Shown one piece after another: positions 17,523-24,233 of a DNA stretch of 64,000 bases (its first letter is position 1; the number at the start of each line of letters is the position of its first letter). The stretch is from Corallococcus caeni. GTDB lineage: Bacteria; Myxococcota; Myxococcia; Myxococcales; Myxococcaceae. The stretch is taken from NCBI RefSeq assembly GCF_036245865.1, contig NZ_BTTW01000009.1:186001-250000 (forward strand), in the 5' to 3' direction. A model generated the notes under the pieces. The model had not been told where the DNA came from. It saw only the letters and a list, made by a program, of their open reading frames with translations, and made no database searches. Both the position numbers and the translations under genes were made by a program.

Positions 17523-18959
17523 TCACACCACGCGCGTCTTCCAGCGCCCGCGCCGGAACAGGACGATGCCCAGCACGGACATCGCCGCGAAGGCCGCCGG
17601 CACCGCGAGGTACGCGCCCACCGGGCCCAGGCCCAGCGGCTTCGCCAGCACCCACGCCAGGGGCAGCTCCAGCGCCCAGAGGCACCCCAGGTCGATGAGC
17701 GTGGGCGTCCGCGTGTCCCCCGCGCCGTTGAACGCGGAGGTGATGACCATGCCGTACGCGGCGGAGAAGAAGCTCAGGCTGAAGACGCGCAGCGCCGTCG
17801 CGCCCTCCTCCACCACCGCGGGGTCCGTCGTGAAGAGCCCCAGCAGCGGATGCGCGAAGACGAAGAACAGCACCCCGATGGTGCCCAGCACCATCAGGTT
17901 GTACCGGCCCGCGAGCCACACCGCCTTCGCGCCCCGGTCCGGGTCCCCCGCGCCCATGCTCTGTCCCAACAGCGTGGCCGCCGCGTTGCCCAGGCCCCAC
18001 GCGGGCATCAGTGCGAACATCACGATGCGGATGGCGATGGTGTAGCCCGCGAGCGCCGTGCTGCCGAACGACGCCACGATGCGCACCAGCACCACCCAAC
18101 TGGACGTGCTCACCAGCGCCTGCACCATGCCCGCGCCCGACAGCCGCAGCATCGCGAGCATCGTCGCGGGCTCCAGCGCCACGTGCTCGCGACGCACCTG
18201 GAGCCGGCCGTTCGAACGGATCAACCGGTAGAGCTGGTACACCACGCCCGCGCTGCGGCCCAGCGTGGTGGCCCATGCCGCGCCCACCACGCCCATCTCC
18301 GGGAACGGCCCCAAGCCGAAGATGAGACACGGCGCGAGCAGGATGTTGAGCCCGTTGGCCAGCATCAGCACGCGCATCGCGATGGCCGCGTCGCCCGCGC
18401 CCCGGAAGATGGCGTTGATGAGGAAGAGCAGCAGGATGCTCACCACGCCGCCCATCATCACGCGCGTGTAGCCCACGCCGTGCTCCAGCACCCACGGCGA
18501 GCCACCGAGCGCCGCCAGGATGGGCCGGGCGAAGACGATGCCCGTTACGGCCAGCACCGCGGAGATGACCACGCCCAGGCCAATGGCCTGCACCGCCGTG
18601 CGCCCCGCCCGCTCGGTGTCCTTCTCTCCAATGCGGCGGGCCACCATCGCCGTGGCGCCGATGCTCAGGCCCATGCCCGCGGCGTAGATGATGACGAGGA
18701 TGGACTCGGTGAGGCCCACCGTGGCCACCGCCTCCGCGCCCAACCGGCCGACGAAGGCGACGTCCACCACGGCGAACACCGACTCCATGCACATCTCCAG
18801 CACCATGGGCACGGCGAGCAGGAAGATGGCCCGCCCGAGCGGCAGCCGCGTCAGGTCCTGTTCCGTGCCGTGCAGGGCCTCCTTCACCAGCGTCCAGACG
18901 CCCTTGTCCACGGGCGCGGGGACCTGGGCGTTCCGGTCCGCCAGGGGTGTCTCTTCCAC
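17523..18959 (-). CDS. MATE-family efflux transporter
   Basis: A 478-residue, 12-helix transporter: FLLAVPMVLEMCMESVFAVV opens helix 1-2, FVGRLGAEAVATVGL follows, and the duplicated second half contains GTALAGYTIAIRI-type and GLGNAAATLLGQSMGAGD segments characteristic of the MATE/NorM group. These export cationic drugs or natural products against Na+ or H+. About 45 hydrophilic N-terminal residues precede the first helix. The start is GTG at 18959 with a loose AAGG upstream. It is a single gene; the convergent GNAT-like gene ends 3 bases away. No natural product cluster adjoins, so the substrate is open. Confidence 0.93.
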   Translation of the reverse strand: MEETPLADRNAQVPAPVDKGVWTLVKEALHGTEQDLTRLPLGRAIFLLAVPMVLEMCMESVFAVVDVAFVGRLGAEAVATVGLTESILVIIYAAGMGLSIGATAMVARRIGEKDTERAGRTAVQAIGLGVVISAVLAVTGIVFARPILAALGGSPWVLEHGVGYTRVMMGGVVSILLLFLINAIFRGAGDAAIAMRVLMLANGLNILLAPCLIFGLGPFPEMGVVGAAWATTLGRSAGVVYQLYRLIRSNGRLQVRREHVALEPATMLAMLRLSGAGMVQALVSTSSWVVLVRIVASFGSTALAGYTIAIRIVMFALMPAWGLGNAAATLLGQSMGAGDPDRGAKAVWLAGRYNLMVLGTIGVLFFVFAHPLLGLFTTDPAVVEEGATALRVFSLSFFSAAYGMVITSAFNGAGDTRTPTLIDLGCLWALELPLAWVLAKPLGLGPVGAYLAVPAAFAAMSVLGIVLFRRGRWKTRVV

Positions 18960-19181
18960 GGGGTGAGGCCTTTCGAGAGCGAGGGAACTTCCTACCGCGA
19001 AACGCCCGCACGTGGCGCCCAGCGACGCGGCTTCCTACGCACCCTGCCACCCACTCCTGACATCTGAAGGTGCGGCACCCACCCCCGCCAGGGCAGCGTG
19101 CGAGCGTTGGCTGCCGGACGACGCGTCGCGCCCCGGGACAACATGCCCTTCCAGAACCCGGGAGTAGCTTGCTGCATCCCG

Positions 19182-20237
19182 ATGAGTCCCTCACCCGCGA
19201 CCGCTTCCCTCCTGCCCACCGCGGTAGGTCCTCATTTCACCCTGGCCTCGTCCGCGCGACTGCTGGGCACCACGCAAGTGGGGCCCGGGGCCATCATCTC
19301 GCGGGGCGCCGTGGTGCGCTCGGTGGGCGGCTCCGTGACGTTGGGGGCCTTCTCCACGCTGCGCGAGGACGCGGTGGTGGTGGGCACCCCTGAGCGCCCC
19401 ACCTCCATCGGAGAGAAGACCGTGCTCGGTCCTCGCTCGCTCGTGATGGGCGCACGCGTGGGGTCGCTGTGCGACATCGGCGACGGCGCCATCCTCATGC
19501 CCGGCGTGACGTTGGGTGACCGGTGCCTGGTGGGTGAGGGCACGGTGCTGCCGCCCGGCATGGTGGTGCCGGATCAATCCGTGGTGCTGGGCCGGCCGGG
19601 GCAGGTCTTGCGGATGCTCTCCGCGGAGGACCTGGCCCACCTGCAGCAGCGCCGGGGCGGTGACCTGTCATTGCCCTCCGCTCCATTGACTTCCTTCTCC
19701 GCGCGCGACCGCGCCGAGGACGCCCCCATGGGACAGCTGTACGCCTTCCGCGACCGTCACCCCTTCGTCCACCCCACCGCCACCCTCTTCTCCTCCGCGG
19801 AGGTGTCCGGCGACGTGGTCATCGGCGCGGGGGCCATCATCGGCGCGGGGGTGAAGATCACCGGCGACCTGAACGGCCCGGTGCGCATTGGCGCGCGGGT
19901 GCAGATCCTGGAGAACACGGTGCTGCACCTTCAGCCAGACACCATGCTGGTGCTGGACGAGGGCGTGGTGGTGGGCCCGGGCTGCGTGCTGCACGCGTGC
20001 AACCTGGGCGCGGGCACGGTGGTGGAGCCCGGCGCCATCCTCTGCGAGGGCAGCCACCTGGGGAAGGGCTGCCACGTGGGCGCCGGCAGCCTGGTGAAGG
20101 CGCGCGCGGTGTTCCCGGACTACGCGCTGGTGGAGGGCTTCCCCGCGACGCAGGTGGGCACGCGCACGTCACCGCCGGAGCCGCCGCGCTGGGTGCTGCG
20201 GCCGGAGGACCTGCCGGGCCTGCGGCGCATGGGGTGA
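19182..20237 (+). CDS. Tandem left-handed beta-helix (hexapeptide repeat) protein
   Basis: A 351-residue protein of two hexapeptide-repeat halves. The first (about 15-165) runs VGPGAIISRGAVVRSVGG, TVLGPRSLVMGARV, AILMPGVTLGDRCLVGEG and ends with VVLGRPGQVLRMLSAEDLAHL, the C-terminal helix signature of gamma-carbonic anhydrase/PaaY-like proteins. A linker leads to a second half (about 190-345) with the same coils. Proteins of this fold are normally trimers of single helices, so this looks like a fused duplicate. The three zinc histidines of gamma-carbonic anhydrase are not evident, so an acyltransferase or structural role is as likely. ATG 19182 is a choice without strong ribosome site; ATG 19143 and GTG 19098 are in frame. 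Confidence 0.8.
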   Translation: MSPSPATASLLPTAVGPHFTLASSARLLGTTQVGPGAIISRGAVVRSVGGSVTLGAFSTLREDAVVVGTPERPTSIGEKTVLGPRSLVMGARVGSLCDIGDGAILMPGVTLGDRCLVGEGTVLPPGMVVPDQSVVLGRPGQVLRMLSAEDLAHLQQRRGGDLSLPSAPLTSFSARDRAEDAPMGQLYAFRDRHPFVHPTATLFSSAEVSGDVVIGAGAIIGAGVKITGDLNGPVRIGARVQILENTVLHLQPDTMLVLDEGVVVGPGCVLHACNLGAGTVVEPGAILCEGSHLGKGCHVGAGSLVKARAVFPDYALVEGFPATQVGTRTSPPEPPRWVLRPEDLPGLRRMG

Positions 20238-20282
20238 GCTGGGTTTGCGTTGGCCGGAGGCCGTGGGGCATGGTCCCCGGCC

Positions 20283-20663
20283 ATGGATCCGGTCAACTCA
20301 ATCATCGAGATCGCAGGCCCGCTGCTGCTGGGGCTGGCCAGTGGTGCGCTCTTCCGGAAGTTCGTGTACCCGCGCGTCCTCGCGCGGCTGGGGGCCCTGG
20401 CCTCGTGGGTGACCTCTCCCGCCAACACGTGGGTGCTGGTGGGGCACCTCTGCATCGCGCTGGGCGTGGCGGCGGCGTGCCATGCGTCCAATTCCGTCGC
20501 GACGCTGATGTGGCTGCATGAGCACCTGCCCGCGCCGCCCTTCGCGCTCACGCAGGAGTTGCTCCACGGGTTCTTCCTGGGGGCGACCTTCTTCTCCGGG
20601 TACTACCTGGCGATGTTTCCCTCCTCGGGCTCCGAGGAGGAGCAGGCCTCCGGCACGGTCTAG
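20283..20663 (+). CDS. Small polytopic membrane protein, unknown function
   Basis: A 126-residue protein with three probable membrane helices (IIEIAGPLLLGLASGALF, WVLVGHLCIALGVAAACHA, LLHGFFLGATFFSGYYLAMF) and a short acidic tail. ATG 20283 was chosen because the helical part begins there; there is no strong ribosome site. No family is recognised. It starts 45 bases after the tandem hexapeptide gene, so co-transcription is possible. Its stop shares the bases CTAG with the stop of the convergent Rieske gene. Confidence 0.62.
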   Translation: MDPVNSIIEIAGPLLLGLASGALFRKFVYPRVLARLGALASWVTSPANTWVLVGHLCIALGVAAACHASNSVATLMWLHEHLPAPPFALTQELLHGFFLGATFFSGYYLAMFPSSGSEEEQASGTV

Positions 20664-21808
20664 ACCCAGAAGACCACGTCGCGCTCCGCGTCCTCGGGGC
20701 CGGGGCCGTGCGCTCCTTCGCGCAGCCAGCGGCGGTAGGCCTCGATGTCCGCGTGGTGCAGGTCCGCCTCCGTGCCGGAGTACACGCCGCCACCGGGGCC
20801 GTCCGTCAGTCCCTGGCGCTGCGTCTCCATGATGACGACGTCCTGCTGGATGACCTGCCGCGTGTACCAGCGCACCAGCGGTGTCAGCGCGCGGCCCACC
20901 CACGCGCCCGGCACGTCCACCGGCAGCCGGTAGCTGATGGCCGTGTACACGAGCGTGTCCGTGGCCCCGATGGGCGTGCACTGCGAGTTGATGGCGAAGC
21001 CGCTGTCGCCCCACTGGTAGTCCACGCGCGTGACGTTGGGGACGATGAACTCATCCGTGTGCACGAGCGGCAGGCCGCGCGGGTTGAACAGGCGTCCCAG
21101 GCCCGTGAGCGCGTCCTCCTCCTGGTGGTAGGTCATCCGCACGCGGCCCGCGTGGCGCTTCACCGTGGAGGGGACGCGTTTGCGCGTGGGATTGCGGAAC
21201 CAGCCCCGGTGCACGAAGGACGTGTGCGGCACGTCCATGAAGTTCTCCACCAGGTTCGTCACGCCGTTCGCGAAGCGCGTCACCATGAAGTAGACGGTCC
21301 AGCCGCGCTCGCCCCAGTAGGGGACGCGGAAGGGTTCGGCGCGGGCCTGTGTCACGTCCGCGCCCAGGTAAACATAGACAAGCCCGTCCTGCTCTCGCGT
21401 GGGGAAGCGCGCGAGCCGTCCCAGGTCGCAGGGTGCGGGCTTGAGCCCTTCGTGCGCGCAGGCGTGCGCGTCCAGCTTCTCTCCACGCTGGGGCGGGCCC
21501 AGCGCGGGGATCTCCACCACCGCACCGGACGCGTCGTAGACCCAGCCGTGATACGGGCAGCCGAGCCGTCCGTCGAACACGTCGCCCTTGGACAGACGCG
21601 CGTTGCGGTGGAGGCAGCGGTCACGCAGCGCGGTGGGAGCGCCGTCCGGTCCCCGGAAGAGGACGAGCCCCGTTCCGAACACGGTGCGCGCGAGGGGGCG
21701 GTTCGCGGGCAACTCCGTGGAGAGGCAGGCCACGTACCAGAAGTCCTTCAGCGCGCCGCAGCGGGTGAGGTCGGCCTCGGCGTCCAGGTCCACGGTGCGC
21801 ACCGTCAT
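20660..21808 (-). CDS. Rieske non-heme iron oxygenase
   Basis: A 382-residue oxygenase. The [2Fe-2S] Rieske motif is complete, Cys65-x-His67 ... Cys84-x-x-His87, within CLHRNA and CPYHGW. The catalytic mononuclear iron motif follows in NLVENFMDVPHTSFVH near residues 185-200 (Asn/Asp, His, His). The overall length and second motif resemble the pheophorbide a oxygenase/VanA-like branch of oxygenases that use a separate reductase; no reductase is in this cluster. Start ATG 21808 has AAGAGGAA six bases upstream and overlaps the stop of the GH3 gene by ATGA, so it is translationally coupled. Likely oxidises the product of the neighbouring enzymes (inference). C-terminal Trp-Val ends directly at the shared CTAG. 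Confidence 0.9.
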   Translation of the reverse strand: MTVRTVDLDAEADLTRCGALKDFWYVACLSTELPANRPLARTVFGTGLVLFRGPDGAPTALRDRCLHRNARLSKGDVFDGRLGCPYHGWVYDASGAVVEIPALGPPQRGEKLDAHACAHEGLKPAPCDLGRLARFPTREQDGLVYVYLGADVTQARAEPFRVPYWGERGWTVYFMVTRFANGVTNLVENFMDVPHTSFVHRGWFRNPTRKRVPSTVKRHAGRVRMTYHQEEDALTGLGRLFNPRGLPLVHTDEFIVPNVTRVDYQWGDSGFAINSQCTPIGATDTLVYTAISYRLPVDVPGAWVGRALTPLVRWYTRQVIQQDVVIMETQRQGLTDGPGGGVYSGTEADLHHADIEAYRRWLREGAHGPGPEDAERDVVFWV

Positions 21809-23448
21809 GACGTTCCTCTTGCGAACCATTCCGTCCAGCCGGGTTGGCGGTGCAGGTCCATGGGCTTGATGTCCCCCGCGCGCTGACCAAGCTGGATGCA
21901 CCGGGCCTCGTAGCGCCGTGCGCCTTGTCTCACACGCACCGCGCGCACGGGACCGAGCTGTCCCAGCTCCCGTGCGTAGCGGTAGTGGTGTCCTTCACAC
22001 AGCAGACGCTCCACGTTCGCGGCGATGGTGTCGGACGGCTGATCCTTCTCAAGGAACAACCGGTAGGCCGGCGGTGTCCCCCACTCCGGCGCGAGCATGG
22101 CGAAGGCAGGACGCGTAGGGCCCAGCACGGCGTCCAGCACCGTGCCCACTCGGGCGGCGGAGAGCTTTTCACCGACGAGGTCGGATACCGCGTCCGCTCG
22201 GCCGAGGAACCGCAGGCAGGGCGTCGCGTGCACGAAGCCTTCCACTCGGACGAGATCCCCCAGCCGGTAGCGCAGCAGCCCACCGGACGTGGAGAGGAGT
22301 ACCGCGTAGGTGCGGCCCGCCGTCAGCTCCTGTGCCAGGAGTGGCCGTGTGTCGGGATGCTCCGGATCCATGAACTCGACGAAGTGGCTTCGGACCGCGA
22401 GCACGGGGGCTGGTGCTTCAAAGAGGGGCACCGTGATGACGCCCTCCGTGGCGAGCAGGCCCTTGCCCTGGACCTCGACTCCCGGGAAGCGGCGGCATGC
22501 GCCGGCCACCGCGTGCGCGGCCTGGGCGTCCGTCCACATGCTCAAGAGCGCGAGCCCCGGCCACAGCGTGCGAGCAGAGGGCAGGCCTTCTCGCAAGACG
22601 GCGCGCAGCACCTGGGCCCGCGGTGTGTCCCGCACGCCCTGGAGCCCCTGCACGAGCTTCGTCCAGGCGGGGTCGCTGCCCACGGGCGTGCCATCCGCAT
22701 CCTGGTCGGGGGGCCGCAGCGTGCCGCGCTCCAGATCCTCCGCGAGCCGTTCGCCGTGCCGCTCCAGTGCGTCCATCAGCAGCGTGAGGAAGCTGGGATT
22801 CCAGACGCTGATCAGCGACAGGTTCGAGCACCGCGCGAGGAACCACAGCGTCACGTAACGGCAAGGCTCGACGTGCGGCGCCTGTCCCACCGAGCCCGGC
22901 ACAGCGAAGACGCGCGAGAGCAGCGGCTGCAACGGACGCGGGAACCACGCGCTGTCCTCCGCCGAGCCCACCGGGATGCCTCCCGCAGTCCGGTGCTGCC
23001 TCCGTCCCAGCGGAGAGATGGACCAGTAACTGGGGCCCTCGCGCACCGCGGGGCGGCGCAGGAACACCTCGTGCAGCATGGGCGCGAGCGCTCGCTGGAA
23101 CTCGCGCAGCAGCCCGCGTGTCACCGGCACCCGCTTGGACGCGCCGGAGGAACCACCGGACAGCTCGAAGCGCAGTACGGGCTCGCGGGTGAGGACGTGT
23201 GCTTCTCCTCGCGCGATGCGCTCCACGTCTTCCGCCACCGTGTCCGGCGTGGACACCGGCACCGCGTCCTGGAACTCCCGCGCCGTGCGGATGCGCCCGA
23301 AGTGGGCCACGCGGTTCGCCTGGGCCGTGTCCTCCACGGCGCGGAGGATGCGCGTGAGGCATTCCGTCTGCGCGGCCTCCGGCTCCCGCAGCGCATGACG
23401 GAAGCGCAGTGCGGAGGGCGTCAGCGCCGCCATCGTCGCGCTCAGCAT
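21805..23448 (-). CDS. GH3-family acyl-adenylating ligase
   Basis: A 547-residue protein of the GH3 family, the adenylate-forming enzymes that join carboxylic acids to amines (in plants, amino acid conjugation of hormones). Seen: LRFELSGGSSGASKRVPVTRGL near 115-135 as the ATP loop (SGGSSGxxK), YAVLLSTSGGLLRYRLGDLVRV near 400-420, the classical GH3 hinge motif, and FLGRADAVSDLVGEKLS near 435-450 before the C-terminal lid. The start is uncertain: ATG 23448 is reported; GTG 23466, one base after the upstream stop with GGGGA in front, is equally good. It is downstream of the GNAT-like gene and overlaps the Rieske gene. A carboxylate substrate made or changed by the cluster is expected (inference). 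Confidence 0.9.
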   Translation of the reverse strand: MLSATMAALTPSALRFRHALREPEAAQTECLTRILRAVEDTAQANRVAHFGRIRTAREFQDAVPVSTPDTVAEDVERIARGEAHVLTREPVLRFELSGGSSGASKRVPVTRGLLREFQRALAPMLHEVFLRRPAVREGPSYWSISPLGRRQHRTAGGIPVGSAEDSAWFPRPLQPLLSRVFAVPGSVGQAPHVEPCRYVTLWFLARCSNLSLISVWNPSFLTLLMDALERHGERLAEDLERGTLRPPDQDADGTPVGSDPAWTKLVQGLQGVRDTPRAQVLRAVLREGLPSARTLWPGLALLSMWTDAQAAHAVAGACRRFPGVEVQGKGLLATEGVITVPLFEAPAPVLAVRSHFVEFMDPEHPDTRPLLAQELTAGRTYAVLLSTSGGLLRYRLGDLVRVEGFVHATPCLRFLGRADAVSDLVGEKLSAARVGTVLDAVLGPTRPAFAMLAPEWGTPPAYRLFLEKDQPSDTIAANVERLLCEGHHYRYARELGQLGPVRAVRVRQGARRYEARCIQLGQRAGDIKPMDLHRQPGWTEWFARGTS

Positions 23449-23467
23449 CCCGTGCGAAGTCAGCACC

Positions 23468-24229
23468 TCACGTCCCCACGCGGATCCGCGAGGCATCTCG
23501 CTCACGGCGGGACCAGCGGCGCAGCTGCCCCCAGACGCTTCGCGCCAGCGCCCTGGCCAGGTCCCAGCCGCGGATCTCCACCAGGCACACCAGCTCCTCG
23601 CCCTCGGCGTGACCGGGGTTGCGTTCGGCGAAGTAGGCGATGTGTGGATGGGCCGCCGCGTCGCGGTCGATGGGCGAGACGCCATCCCGCACCCGGTAGT
23701 GCTCGCCGTCGAAGCACAGCGTGCCCTTCGCCGCGTCGTACTGCGTGCCGAACCACCGCGTCGCCAGTCCCCGCAGGAACTCCGAGCGCCCCTCCGGCGG
23801 CGTCCAGTCGCGTCGCGGATGCGTGCGCGGGAAGTAGTTCACCGCCAGCAGGTACGTCTTGTATCCGCCCGACAGCAGCAGCCAGTACAGCGGCCTCCAC
23901 GGACGTCTCAGCTTGCGCGCGAGCAACAACCTCCCGAACACCACCTGCAACGTCTTGTGTCCCCACCAGTCCGGGTGGATGACCGTGTCGCCCGAGTACA
24001 GCACCTCCACCCCGTCCTCCTCCGCCACCCGCACCGTGCTGAAGCCCACCAACTCCCTCGTGCGCCGGGCGTGCAGCAGGAACACCCACTGCTTCGCGTC
24101 CAGGTCCGCGTGGAAGCGCTCCGCGCTCACGCCCACGTAACAGCACTGCATCAGCGCCAACATCCGGGCCCGAGTGCCGGCGTCCAGCTCCTCGCGCCGC
24201 ACCGTGGTGCCCTTCATCGCGGAGAGCAT
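23468..24229 (-). CDS. GNAT-like acyltransferase, unknown substrate
   Basis: A 253-residue soluble protein. The region QWVFLLHARRTRELVGFSTVRVAEEDGVEVLYSGDTVIHPDWWG (about 48-90) has the strand-turn-strand of a GNAT core with an outgoing acyl-CoA site, and HKTLQVVFGRLLLARKLRR (about 91-110) could be the pyrophosphate helix; the usual Q/RxxGxG/A is degenerate, so this is a distant member. Its ATG 24229 is 4 bases past the stop of the RnfD-UnbV fusion gene and GAGG overlaps that stop, so the genes are tightly coupled. It is placed between the membrane fusion protein and the GH3 ligase, suggesting a role in the same pathway. No signal peptide. Confidence 0.7.
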   Translation of the reverse strand: MLSAMKGTTVRREELDAGTRARMLALMQCCYVGVSAERFHADLDAKQWVFLLHARRTRELVGFSTVRVAEEDGVEVLYSGDTVIHPDWWGHKTLQVVFGRLLLARKLRRPWRPLYWLLLSGGYKTYLLAVNYFPRTHPRRDWTPPEGRSEFLRGLATRWFGTQYDAAKGTLCFDGEHYRVRDGVSPIDRDAAAHPHIAYFAERNPGHAEGEELVCLVEIRGWDLARALARSVWGQLRRWSRRERDASRIRVGT

Positions 24230-24233
24230 CGCC

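Noticed and set aside
19038..19102. Inverted repeat upstream of the hexapeptide gene
   Set aside because: One mismatch in 11 pairs and a 43-base spacer; not enough to claim a site.
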